A stretch of 18,702 bases of DNA from VGSZ01 sp044349155 (GCA_044349155.1 JBIKRQ010000094.1:1-18702), one strand, 5' to 3'; positions 7,921-16,094 are shown, numbered from the stretch's first letter. The notes: generated by a model from the sequence alone, not told the origin. A program made the numbers and translations.

Positions 7921-10347
7921 TCAGCGAAACACGAGGCGCGTGCGGCGTGTTGCCGGATGGCCGGTCAGGCGCAGCGTAAAGCCCGAGCCCTCGATGGTCT
8001 GGTTGCCCACCACGTCGACCGCACCGTCGTCGTCGGCCCCCGCCGGCAGCGTCGTGCCTGTGCCTTCCAGCACGTAGCTGGCGCCGTCTTCTTCGATGAA
8101 GCGACCGGCCTTGCCGAGGGCCACCACCACTTCGCGATCCCCCGTCGTCGACGACAAATCCTGGTCGGCGAGTTCGCCTGCCACCTCCAGCAGCGTCTGC
8201 GCCGGCTGTGCGGTCAGCGGCACAATCGCGCCCGCAGGCATCAGCACGGGGATTTCGCCAAGGGCCGCATCCACCTCGATGTCGGCCGGTCCGCTCACCG
8301 CGTCACGACGACGACCAGGGCTTCCTTCGGGAGCGCCCGGCATCGGGAAGAACACAAAGCGGCCCGACGGCACGCGCACCGTGCGCGACACCACCTCGGC
8401 CATCACGGGGGCCACCAACAACGACGGCCCAAGCAGCACTTCGTCCTTCACGCCCCACACATCGTCGTCGGCAAACAGCACGGGCAGCGGCACCCACAAC
8501 GGCAAGCGACCATGCCCCGCCCCGAGGTCGGCGTCGGCGTTCGCGTCGGCGACGGCGAGGGCCCGCAGGTACGGGTACAGGCGAATGTGGATCGCGGCGT
8601 AGCGCTTGAAGTGGGCGGTGGCGTCGACGTCGGTGCGCAGGTTGTAGTTGAAATTCGCGTGCGTGCCGTGGTGCGTGCGCATCACGGGCGTAAACGCGCC
8701 CAGCTCGGTCCAACGGAAGAACACTTCCTTCGTCGTCGGCGCGTTCGTCGAGCTCTGGTAGCCGCCGATGTCGTGCGTGATGTACGTGAAGCCCGTGGTC
8801 GCCAGACCAATGCCAATGGGCAGCACGGTGGGCAGGCCGTCGTCGACGTCGAACGTTGTGCGCTGGTCGCCCGCCCACATCACGTCGACCACCGCGGGCG
8901 AACCCAGATGGCCCGAGCGCGAATACAGCACCACCTCGTCGAGCAGCTCGCTGCGCGTGACGGCATCGCGGTTCAGCGCGGCCCACTGCACGGGGTAGCG
9001 GTTGTGCAAGAGCTCGGCGTCGCCCGAAGCAAGGGCTGCTCCGTCGACGGGCGCCCACTCGGCGAAGTCCGCCATCCAGCCGCGCGCCCCCAACCGCAAC
9101 GCTTCCTGCAGGTGCTCGTCGCGCATGAAGGCGGCCCCGTCGTCGTTGGTGAGGTCGAGCAGCCCCGTCTGCAGCGCTGGGTCGATGCCAGGGAACGTGT
9201 AGCTCGCACCATTGCTGTCGCGGATGTCCCAGCCGTTGCTGGTGACCTCATCGAACACGTCGACTTCTTCGGTGACGAAGGTGTTGAAGTACACCTGATG
9301 CATGAAGCCGCTGTCGCGCAGCGTCGACGTCATGGCCTCGTAGTCGGGGTACAACGTGCGATCGAGGCCCCAGTTTTCCTTCAAGCGGTACAGGTCGCCG
9401 CTGAAGTAACCGCCGCGCCAATCTTCAGACCAGATGGCACTCGAGGGGATCTGGTTTTCACGCAAAAACGATGCATAATCCAGCACTTGCTGCTGCGAGA
9501 AGATCGCATCGTTCCACGGTGCAAACACGTACGGCGCCAGCAAACGCGGGCGCCCAAGCGTTTCGCTCAAGGCCTGCTGAGCCAAAAGCACCGTGGGCTT
9601 CGGCATCACGCGCAGGCGCAGCGTTGGCTCCCACACCTGCAGGCTGACGACGTCGCTGTTGGCGGCGCAGAAGTCGAAGCGCGCAAACGCCGAGGTGTTC
9701 ACCACAAACGACACGGCATCGCTGCGCAGAAACGCCGGCATGGGCACATGGGTGGTGTGACGACGTCCAACGAGCTGCCACGCGGCGGGCAGTTCGTCGC
9801 TGTCGGTTTTGCCCACGCCCTGCTCGCTGACCCACAGCGGCACGTTTTGGCCGCGGTGGTCGACGTCGGCACTCTGCGCACCAAGGCCGATGAAATGGTG
9901 GTCGGCCTCACAGGGGGTTTTCACCTCGACACGGTCGCCAGCACTTGCGGTCCACGACAGTTCGACAGCGTCGCCGTCGAGTTCCACCGTGCCCGAGGCC
10001 AGCACCGTGTCAGCAGCGGTGAGCACGTTGAAGTCGATGCGTTCGCCTTCGACAAACGCGGTCACCGCGAGCTTCTGGCCGGTCGAAAACGCGTCGCCGT
10101 CCTCGAGGATGTTGAACATGCCGAACAACATCTCGTAGCTGGCGGTGCCGTCTTTGGTGCCCACATCGGCCGCGCGCACGACGACAACGTTTTCACCAGC
10201 GCGGCTCACCGTGAGCGTGTCGCTGTCGCCATCGACCGTGGCCACGACGTCGCCACGGCTCAGCTGAGCAGAGGCCGGCGGCCCGCAGCCCAGCGCGAGC
10301 AGCGGCAGAAGCACGAGTGAGCGAGCAAGCACCGAGCAGAGCGTCAT
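7921..10347 (-). CDS. Glycoside hydrolase family 31 lipoprotein, YihQ-like subgroup
   Basis: An 808-aa retaining alpha-glycosidase with a lipoprotein signal peptide (MTLCSVLARSLVLLPLLALGC, lipobox LALG before Cys21), so it is probably anchored outside the cytoplasm. An N-terminal beta domain (about 30-250) precedes the GH31 barrel (about 265-610) and C-terminal beta domains. The probable nucleophile is Asp427 in GWMADFAEW, and the acid/base is Asp494 in VMWAGDQ. HDIGGY (525-530) and FTPVMRTHHG (552-561) also follow the E. coli sulfoquinovosidase YihQ closely. However, the sulfonate-binding segment of YihQ is not recognisable: here the matching stretch is IWSEDWRGGYFSGDLYR (305-321). Specificity is therefore open. 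The ATG at 10347 is chosen because it gives the signal peptide. The kinase gene ends 40 nt upstream. Confidence 0.9.
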   Translation of the reverse strand: MTLCSVLARSLVLLPLLALGCGPPASAQLSRGDVVATVDGDSDTLTVSRAGENVVVVRAADVGTKDGTASYEMLFGMFNILEDGDAFSTGQKLAVTAFVEGERIDFNVLTAADTVLASGTVELDGDAVELSWTASAGDRVEVKTPCEADHHFIGLGAQSADVDHRGQNVPLWVSEQGVGKTDSDELPAAWQLVGRRHTTHVPMPAFLRSDAVSFVVNTSAFARFDFCAANSDVVSLQVWEPTLRLRVMPKPTVLLAQQALSETLGRPRLLAPYVFAPWNDAIFSQQQVLDYASFLRENQIPSSAIWSEDWRGGYFSGDLYRLKENWGLDRTLYPDYEAMTSTLRDSGFMHQVYFNTFVTEEVDVFDEVTSNGWDIRDSNGASYTFPGIDPALQTGLLDLTNDDGAAFMRDEHLQEALRLGARGWMADFAEWAPVDGAALASGDAELLHNRYPVQWAALNRDAVTRSELLDEVVLYSRSGHLGSPAVVDVMWAGDQRTTFDVDDGLPTVLPIGIGLATTGFTYITHDIGGYQSSTNAPTTKEVFFRWTELGAFTPVMRTHHGTHANFNYNLRTDVDATAHFKRYAAIHIRLYPYLRALAVADANADADLGAGHGRLPLWVPLPVLFADDDVWGVKDEVLLGPSLLVAPVMAEVVSRTVRVPSGRFVFFPMPGAPEGSPGRRRDAVSGPADIEVDAALGEIPVLMPAGAIVPLTAQPAQTLLEVAGELADQDLSSTTGDREVVVALGKAGRFIEEDGASYVLEGTGTTLPAGADDDGAVDVVGNQTIEGSGFTLRLTGHPATRRTRLVFR

Positions 10348-10387
10348 GCTGCGGTGGTAGCAGAATTGGCCGCTCCGCGTGACGCGC

Positions 10388-12365
10388 TCAGTGTGCGAGG
10401 GCCGATGCCGAAGCCACATGGGCTGCTTCGTCGCGGTCGACGATGTCGATGGTGCGCACCACGTGTTGGGCGCGCGGGATCCGGATCTCCACGACGGTGC
10501 CGCCTGCCTGGCCGTCGCGAACCTCCACAGATCCATCGCGCGCCGTGCAGGCATCGCGCAACGCGCCAAGCCCCACGCCGCGTCCTGAAATGTCGCTCAC
10601 GGTGTCGCGGCTGGAGATGCCGTCGGCGAACAACACCTCGTGGGCACTCAGGCCGAGGGGCTTGCCCTTGAGCGCGAGCAGTTCCCAGTTCACGCCGCGC
10701 CCATCGTCGACGACGGTGATCACCAACGCGTCACCTTCCAGGCGCGTCGTAAACGTCAACTGCCCGGTCCCTGGCTTGTTGTTGGCGAGGCGTTCTTCGG
10801 CCGGTTCAAGCCCGTGGTCGACGGCGTTGCGAACGGCGTGAACGATCGTGGCCCACAGCGGCGCCCACGTCGCCGCCGCAAAGCGCAGCCCGTTGTCGTC
10901 GACGATGACCTTCACGTCTTTGCCCAGTCGCCGTGCCAGCGACGTGGCGTAGGTGCCAACGCGATCCAGGATGAGTCCGCCAGCCTCGTAGCGCCAGGCG
11001 TTGGCGACTCGCCGGCGACGCACCGCTGGTCAGGGCCTCGACAAACGCGGCGTGCTCGCGCTCCGACATCACCACCGAGGCCGTGGCCTGCCCCATCAGG
11101 CGCGTGAGGCGCGCGCGCGCCCGCTGCCACACCGCACCAAAGGCCTCGATGTCAGCGCGCTCGACACCGTCGTCGGCGGCGTAGCGGTCCTCGAGCACGT
11201 GGGCGGCCGTACCCACCGTGGTGAGGCCAAACATGTTGGCGTTGCCCTTGAGGGTGTGCAGCGCGCGACCGACCTCGACGCGTGGGCTGTCGGGATGCAG
11301 CACGACTTCAACGAGGCGTTCGCTCTCCTCGAGGAACGTCTCAAAGCCGGCGCGATCGCGAACGAGGTGCTCGACGGCTGCGGCGGTTTCTTGCCGTTGC
11401 TCCTCGGCCTGTGCGCGGGCGATGGCTTCGGTTTCGTCGGTGGCGATGACGAGCAACGTGTACGGCGCTGTCTGCCGCAGCGGCTGATACCGCAGGTGCA
11501 GTGACCGCCCGCCGACCACCATGCGCGTCGGCAGCTGATCGAGCGAGACCTCAATCGGCATGAGGTCTTCGCGCACAGACGCGAGCCCCAACTCAAGCCA
11601 CACCGCCAGATCGGGATGGCTGCGGCGAAGCGCATCGACGAGGTCAACGTCGCTGTCCTGCAGGCCCATCAAGGTGCCAACAGCAGCAGACCGCGCGCCA
11701 ATGATGCGGCCGCTCTCGTCGATGATGAGCAGGCCTTCTTCCACGCTGTCGAGGACGGTCCGCATCTGGTCGTTGCGCACGGCGAGGGCTTCTTCGCCCT
11801 TCTCGTTGGCAATCGAGAACGAGAGAAACGCGACAATCAACAGCGCAAAGACCGTGGGCGTCATCGCAAACGACAACACCGCCTGCAGCTCAGCGCTCAA
11901 CAACGGTGCGGGAAAGATCTCGGTGGCCCACACCCGCAACACCATCGCCGCGACGACGGGAATCGCGATGCCCACAGCGCGAAACGCCCAATCGCGCCTG
12001 TCGGACAGCAACATCGGCACGAGCGCGATGCAAAACAGGATCTGCTCAAGGCCAGTGGCGCGCCCCAAAACGCCCGCGTAGGTCACGACAACCGCGTTGC
12101 CCACGACGACAATGACCACGCGCACCACGGGAAACCAGCCGCGCCGGTTGAGGGCGGGCAGCGCGAGGTACAGCAGCCCCAGGGGCACACACACACCACC
12201 GAGCACCGGCGCGCCCAACGCCACGAAGACAAGGCTGTAGGGCAGCACGACCGCGCCGAGCACCAGTCCCCAGATGTTCGCGAACTGCACGTGGCGCGCA
12301 GCGCGACTCGACAGACCGTCGGTCCCCGCATCGATCAGCTCGCGCACCTTTGCCCACAGCCCCAT
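10388..12365 (-). pseudogene. Membrane CheA-like histidine kinase (TM-PAS-Hpt-HATPase), frameshifted
   Basis: Two overlapping minus-strand frames form one about 658-aa kinase. The first has about six membrane helices (28-185), a PAS-like domain (200-315) and an Hpt domain with phospho-acceptor His370 in ALHTLKGNANMFG; it loses sense after VEALTSGAS (about 450). The second continues RRVANAWRYEAGG, then the N box HAVRNAVDHGLEP, G1 VVDDGRGVNWE and G2 GRGVGLGAL of the ATPase domain, ending at 10388. One extra base at 11000-11029 explains the break, and a TGA in the second frame at 11030-11032 bounds it. It lacks the CheA CheW-binding domain. GAGGT lies just upstream of the ATG at 12365. It is first in the minus-strand run, 40 nt before the GH31 gene. 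If the shift is real, the ATPase domain is lost. Confidence 0.82.
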
Positions 12366-12593
12366 GAAACACCTCGCCGGCGATCATCGGCCGTGGCGCC
12401 GACAACTTGATTGTCGCCCCCTTGGGCTGATGTACGGCGATGTCAGCGGATGGCGGTGTCAGCACCGCCGGTCACGTGGCCGGCGTCGTGTTGGCGCCGC
12501 CAAACAAGTTGGGCGGTAGTTGTTGAAGCTGCCGCTGAAAGTGCCATATCGGTGACGACGACGTTGACGCCCCGCGGCGTGACGAGGTGAACC
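12366..12593. promoter_or_regulatory. Divergent intergenic region between the kinase and mgtE genes
   Basis: This 228-nt gap must hold promoters for both directions. CGACAA and TTGTCG (12400-12416) form a 6-bp inverted repeat with a 5-nt loop. GGCGGTG and CACCGCC (12452-12469) form a 7-bp hairpin with a TCAG tetraloop. I could not recognise a Mg2+-sensing M-box or other known leader RNA by eye, nor a confident -35/-10 pair. Confidence 0.4.
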
Positions 12594-13961
12594 GTGGCCA
12601 GTGGCATCTCCGACATGGACAACGACGACCTCGCAGCAGTGCTGTTGGCCGACGACATGACCGCCGGCGCGTTTTTGCGCCTGCTTCCCCACCCTGCCGA
12701 CGTCGTTGAAGCGCTGCGCAGCGTCGACCTCGACCAGTGGCCGCGCCTGCTGCGCCTGATCGGCGACGAGAGCGAACGCGCCGAAACGGTGGCGCTGCTG
12801 CACGAAGACGAGCGCTCCATGCTGCTCGACCTTCTGCCCGCCGACGAAATCGGCATCCTCATCAAGAACCTCGACTCCGACGACGCCACCGACGTCCTCG
12901 AGGATCTCGAACCCGCCGATCAGAAAGAGGCCCTGCAGGCCCTGCCCGCCGACGAGCGCGCCCGCGTCGAAGAGCTGCTGCGCTACGAGCCCGACACGGC
13001 CGGCGGCATCATGCAGGTCGAGCGCGCCCAGGTGCGCCGCAACCAAACCGTCGACGACGCCGTGGCCCGCGTGCGCGAGCTCGTCGAAGACGACACGCAG
13101 GTCTACAACGTCTACGTCGTCGACGAAGAAGAGCGCCTCGTCGGCATCGTCGACATCGCCGCGCTGTTGTTGAACCGCCGCGATCGCATCATCGGTGAAA
13201 TTTGCGAAGCGCCCGTGGCGCGCGTGCTGCCCGACCTCGACCAGGAGCAGGTGGCACGGCTGTTCAAGAAGTACAGCATGCTGGCCCTGCCCGTCGTCGA
13301 CAAAGAGGGCCGCATGCTCGGCCGCATCTTGCACGACGACGTGATCGACGTGGTCGACGAAGAAGCCGAAGAAGACGCCCTGAAACAGGTGGGTACGTCG
13401 TCAGAAGAGTTGCTCTACCGCGACCGCGTGCTCGCCATTTCGCGCGTGCGTTTGCCCTGGCTCATCGTCACGCTCATGGGCTCGCTGGTGTCGGCCAAGC
13501 TCATCGACATGTTCTCCGGGATGCTCAGCACCGCGATCGTGCTGGCGTCGTTCATCCCCGTCGTCACGGCCATGGGCGGCAACGTGGGGTCGCAGTCGGC
13601 CACCATCCTCACGCGCGGGTTGGCCACGGGCCGTGTCGACCTGGGCGACCTCGCCACGGTGGTGTTTCGCGAGTTCCGCGTTGGCCTCGTGATGGGCGTG
13701 ATTTGCGGCGGTGTCGTCGGCGGCGTGGCCTCGCTGTTGTTCGCGGGCGGCAAGCCCATGCTGGGCATTGTGGTCTTCGCCGCGATGGTTGCTGCGATGA
13801 CGGTGGCAGCCACGGTGGGCACGTTGGCGCCGGCGTTGATGAAGCGCGCCGGCATCGACCCGGCCATCGCCTCGGGCCCGTTTGTCACGACGGCCAACGA
13901 CGTCATCGGCATCATCATCTACTTGAGCACAGCACTCTTCTTCATCGAGCAGCTCAAGTGA
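12594..13961 (+). CDS. mgtE: Magnesium transporter MgtE
   Basis: A 455-aa inner-membrane Mg2+ channel gated by cytoplasmic Mg2+. The acidic N domain (about 10-130) includes LHEDERSMLLDLLPADE. Tandem CBS domains follow (about 137-260) with YNVYVVDEEERLVGIV and MLALPVVDKEGRMLGRIL. A connecting plug region precedes five membrane helices (285-453). The pore-forming FIPVVTAMGGNVGSQSATIL (320-339) and Asp436 in TTANDVIGIIIY match the family. The start is GTG at 12594 with GAGGT a few bases upstream. Its stop overlaps the rnhA start by 4 nt (GTGA), indicating translational coupling. The leader holds two hairpins but no recognisable Mg2+ riboswitch. Length is normal for the family. Confidence 0.95.
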   Translation: MASGISDMDNDDLAAVLLADDMTAGAFLRLLPHPADVVEALRSVDLDQWPRLLRLIGDESERAETVALLHEDERSMLLDLLPADEIGILIKNLDSDDATDVLEDLEPADQKEALQALPADERARVEELLRYEPDTAGGIMQVERAQVRRNQTVDDAVARVRELVEDDTQVYNVYVVDEEERLVGIVDIAALLLNRRDRIIGEICEAPVARVLPDLDQEQVARLFKKYSMLALPVVDKEGRMLGRILHDDVIDVVDEEAEEDALKQVGTSSEELLYRDRVLAISRVRLPWLIVTLMGSLVSAKLIDMFSGMLSTAIVLASFIPVVTAMGGNVGSQSATILTRGLATGRVDLGDLATVVFREFRVGLVMGVICGGVVGGVASLLFAGGKPMLGIVVFAAMVAAMTVAATVGTLAPALMKRAGIDPAIASGPFVTTANDVIGIIIYLSTALFFIEQLK

Positions 13962-14413
13962 CGACGACGGTGGCGCTGTTTTGTGACGGCTCATGCCTCG
14001 GTAACCCAGGGCCTGGCGGTTGGGCGTGTCTGATGCGCGCCTCCACGTCGTCGGGCGTGCACGAAAAAATGCTCACGGGCGGCGAGCCCAACTCCACCAA
14101 CAACCGCATGGAGTTGATGGCGGCGATCAAGGGCCTCGAAGCACTCACCCGCCCCTGCGCCGTCGAGGTCGTCACCGACTCGAACTACGTCGTCGAAGGC
14201 ATGAAGAGCTGGATCCACGGCTGGAAAAAGGGCGGCTGGAAATCAGCGGGCGGCAAGCCCGTCAAAAACGTCGAGCTGTGGCAGGCCCTCGACGCGGCGG
14301 CCGCCAAACACGAGGTGCGCTGGCGCTGGGTCAAGGGCCACGCCGGCCACGCCGAGAACGAACGCGTCGACGCCGCCGCCCGCGACGTCGCCGCCACCTT
14401 CAGCAAGCGCTGA
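13958..14413 (+). CDS. rnhA: Ribonuclease HI
   Basis: A 151-aa cytoplasmic endonuclease that cleaves the RNA strand of RNA:DNA hybrids. The active-site carboxylates are all present: Asp10 in LFCDGSCLGNPGPGGW, Glu52 in NNRMELMAA, Asp74 in VVTDSNYVVEG and Asp138 in ENERVDAAAR, with the catalytic histidine at 128 in VKGHAGH. The basic segment GMKSWIHGWKKGGWKSAGG (81-99) is the substrate-binding protrusion of the E. coli-type enzyme. The GTG start at 13958 overlaps the mgtE stop by 4 nt and places the first Asp at residue 10, as in E. coli. A longer in-frame reading runs antisense-free into mgtE but is a shadow. folK starts 4 nt after the stop. Confidence 0.95.
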   Translation: MTTTVALFCDGSCLGNPGPGGWACLMRASTSSGVHEKMLTGGEPNSTNNRMELMAAIKGLEALTRPCAVEVVTDSNYVVEGMKSWIHGWKKGGWKSAGGKPVKNVELWQALDAAAAKHEVRWRWVKGHAGHAENERVDAAARDVAATFSKR

Positions 14414-14417
14414 CCCC

Positions 14418-14921
14418 GTGAGCGTGCGCTACGGCATCGGCGTTGGCGCCTCTGGCAGCACCGCCCGCGTGTTCGTCGACGAGGGCGTACGCCTGCTGCG
14501 CGAGCGCCTCGTCGGCGTGGGCGCGGTCCTCGGCGAGAGCCGCCGCTACGACAACCCGGCCTGGGGCGGTGTCACCTTCGCGCCGTTCGTGAACGCGGCC
14601 GTCGTCGTCGAGGTGCCGTGGACCGCCACCGCGCTGCTCGACGAGCTGTTTGTGATCGAGCGCCGCTTCGGCCGCGTGCGTGGGCAGAAAAACGCAGCGC
14701 GCACCCTCGACCTCGACGTGCTGTGGTCGTCGTCGCCGTGGGTCAACACGCCCGGCGTGCGTGGCCCCACCATCCCGCACCCACGCCTGCGCGAGCGCGC
14801 CTTCGCCGTGCGCCCCCTCGTGGAAGCCCTCAACGCTGCAGGCATCGTGGTCGAACTCGGCTTGCAGCAGGCGTCGAATCAGCACGGCACCGCACCGCTG
14901 ACCGCTCATCAAAACCACTGA
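14418..14921 (+). CDS. folK: 2-amino-4-hydroxy-6-hydroxymethyldihydropteridine diphosphokinase (HPPK)
   Basis: A 167-aa cytoplasmic enzyme that transfers pyrophosphate from ATP to the pterin in folate synthesis. Visible family motifs are FVNA (57-60), ERRFGRVRGQ (81-90), RTLDLDVLW (95-103; the two Asp, 98 and 100, bind Mg2+) and PHPRLRERAFAVRPL (120-134). The N terminus reads YGIGVGASGSTA where most members have a G-S-N-x-G-D type loop, so it is somewhat divergent. The GTG start is 4 nt after the rnhA stop with no Shine-Dalgarno, implying coupled translation as third gene of mgtE-rnhA-folK. No folP or folB is adjacent. The end converges with the lipoprotein gene at a gap of only 12 nt. Confidence 0.9.
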   Translation: MSVRYGIGVGASGSTARVFVDEGVRLLRERLVGVGAVLGESRRYDNPAWGGVTFAPFVNAAVVVEVPWTATALLDELFVIERRFGRVRGQKNAARTLDLDVLWSSSPWVNTPGVRGPTIPHPRLRERAFAVRPLVEALNAAGIVVELGLQQASNQHGTAPLTAHQNH

Positions 14922-14933
14922 CATTTCGTCTGC

Positions 14934-15227
14934 TTACGGATCGCAGGCGCGCCACGCCGCCCACTGCAGCGGATCGCGGCCGCGCACCCACGGGTCCATG
15001 CGCTCGCGTTCGCGCATGGGCGTGGTCCACAACGTGGTGGTCGCCACCTTCACAGCACCTTGCGCATCGGCAGCACAGCGAAACGTGACGTGCACGCCCC
15101 GGTCGATGGCATCGCCAACGGCCACCGCTTCGACGATCTCGCCGTGTCGCCAACGCCAGCGCACCTCGGCCGGCGTCAGTGGTCCTGGGCCGCTACAGGC
15201 GCTCAGGAGGCCCAGCAGGAGCGGCAA
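14934..15227 (-). CDS. Small predicted lipoprotein of unknown function
   Basis: I do not recognise this protein. The reading frame shows strong G/C third positions and no tandem repeats. Near its start lies LPLLLGLLSACSG, a hydrophobic stretch ending in a good lipobox (LLSA before Cys). The mature part is about 85 residues, with VRWRWRHGEIVEAV, one further Cys in VTFRCAADAQG and a Trp-rich C terminus ending AWRACDP. The start is uncertain. TTG at 15227 gives a minimal signal peptide and only a 35-nt overlap with the 67-aa gene. ATG at 15293 gives a longer basic n-region (WWWRRCSRW) but a 101-nt overlap. Neither has a clear ribosome binding site, so coupling to the upstream gene is likely. Confidence 0.6.
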   Translation of the reverse strand: MPLLLGLLSACSGPGPLTPAEVRWRWRHGEIVEAVAVGDAIDRGVHVTFRCAADAQGAVKVATTTLWTTPMRERERMDPWVRGRDPLQWAAWRACDP

Positions 15228-15396
15228 GCATCGGCCCGCTGTCGTCCACCGTGAGCACCGTCGCCACCACCAGCTTGCGGAGGGCGGCAGCATCAAGCTT
15301 GACGGTCTGTGACGCGCCATTTCCGGCATCGGCATCTGCGTCGGCATGGACGTCGACCGCTTCTGTGGCGTCATGGGTACGTTCGGTGGTGCTCAT
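15193..15396 (-). CDS. Small hypothetical protein, 67 aa
   Basis: Not recognised. The ATG at 15396 has a convincing Shine-Dalgarno (GAGGTCACG directly before ATG), like those of the kinase and mgtE genes. The protein has an acidic, low-complexity N-terminal half (VDVHADADADAGNGA, about 15-29), then a potential helix (VKLDAAALRKLVVATVLTVD) and a proline-rich end. No signal peptide or membrane segment is evident. It overlaps the lipoprotein gene in another frame on the same strand. Because a lipoprotein signal lies inside the overlap, these are more likely two genes than one frameshifted gene. It starts 66 nt after the four-helix membrane protein gene. Confidence 0.5.
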   Translation of the reverse strand: MSTTERTHDATEAVDVHADADADAGNGASQTVKLDAAALRKLVVATVLTVDDSGPMLAAPAGPPERL

Positions 15397-15462
15397 CGTG
15401 ACCTCGCGGGGCAACGATGATGCGGACTTTTCACAACGCCGGTGCAGATTTCGTCCGATCGC

Positions 15463-16005
15463 TCATTTTGCGACAGGTTCGGCGGTGGACGGCACCACAG
15501 CGTCGTCAACGTGGGCAGCGGGCGCCACTTCCGAAGAAGCAGCGGACATGCCCGGAAACAAGCCACGGCCAACACCGTCGCCGCGGAAGGGCCACGGGTT
15601 GCCGAGCATCAACACCACGAACGCGATCGTGAAAAACAAGCGAGCCGTCTTGTGCTTCGCTGCATCACCCTGCGCGCGACGCGTGCGAGCGCTGCCGATG
15701 GTGGCGACGACGACGGCGATGAGCATGAGCAGCACGTGCTCCATGCCGTAAAAGCGCAGCATCGCGACCTTCATCGACCCACCCGGGTCGGCGCGAAACG
15801 CCGCCGCCAGCCCCGAGGTGGCGAAGTAGATGATGAAGCCGAGGATGAGCTGCACGTGCAGGCTCGCGACAAACACCGTCGCTGGCGCCTTGTTGTACGG
15901 CTTGCCCGACGAGGCGCCCAAAAACGCACGCACGACGGCGACGAGCCCGGCAACGACGATCACGAGGCGCAACAGGTTGTGCAGGTGCAAAAGGCCAGCA
16001 GACAT
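15463..16005 (-). CDS. Conserved four-helix membrane protein, heme/cytochrome-b-like
   Basis: A 180-aa inner-membrane protein with four helices (about 8-28, 43-64, 86-104 and 121-135). It resembles a family common in Bacteroidota and sometimes labelled cytochrome B: an opening LLHLHNLLRLVIV, then SLHVQLILGFIIYF, LRFYGMEHVLLMLIAV, AKHKTARLFF and a closing NPWPFR. Histidines 7, 9, 50, 90 and 118 are spaced as possible intramembrane ligands, but heme binding is unproven. The last 35 residues are Ala/Pro-rich and low complexity. The ATG at 16005 has GGAG upstream (GGAGTGAAACC then ATG). Reading further upstream would translate the terminator and repeat B, so it is rejected. It lies 148 nt downstream of the superoxide dismutase gene, beyond its terminator. 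Confidence 0.75.
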   Translation of the reverse strand: MSAGLLHLHNLLRLVIVVAGLVAVVRAFLGASSGKPYNKAPATVFVASLHVQLILGFIIYFATSGLAAAFRADPGGSMKVAMLRFYGMEHVLLMLIAVVVATIGSARTRRAQGDAAKHKTARLFFTIAFVVLMLGNPWPFRGDGVGRGLFPGMSAASSEVAPAAHVDDAVVPSTAEPVAK

Positions 16006-16040
16006 GGTTTCACTCCGGTGAGGCCGTCGTCGTGCTGCGG

Positions 16041-16090
16041 CAGCGAAGAAGACACAACCACCGGCTGTGCGGTTTTGTCGCCGAGCGAGC
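16041..16090. repeat. Dispersed intergenic repeat, copy B
   Basis: The block CCGGCTGTGCGGTTTTGTCG followed by CCGAG at 16061-16085 is the counterpart of copy A near 1584-1607. The flanking CGAAGA (16044-16049) and GAG also match. It lies 56-80 nt upstream of the four-helix membrane protein start, immediately after the terminator of the superoxide dismutase gene. Read on the minus strand it gives a spurious peptide (RRQNRTAGGCVFF) of the sort often misannotated around terminators. Confidence 0.55.
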
Positions 16091-16094
16091 CGAC

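Noticed and set aside
7870..10320. A 2.4-kb open frame on the plus strand opposite the GH31 gene
   Set aside because: Its product is Arg/His/Val-rich without domains, as expected for the antisense frame of a GC-rich gene. The minus-strand frame has clear GH31 catalytic motifs and a signal peptide.
13202..13957. A long in-frame upstream extension of ribonuclease HI across mgtE
   Set aside because: The extension is Arg-rich shadow sequence in another frame of mgtE. The GTG at 13958 gives an enzyme of normal length with Asp10 in the expected place.
14925..14935. TTCGTCTGCTT shared with the tandem repeat at 6961-6984, both touching stop codons
   Set aside because: An 11-base match is expected many times by chance in a window of this size, and the surroundings share nothing further.
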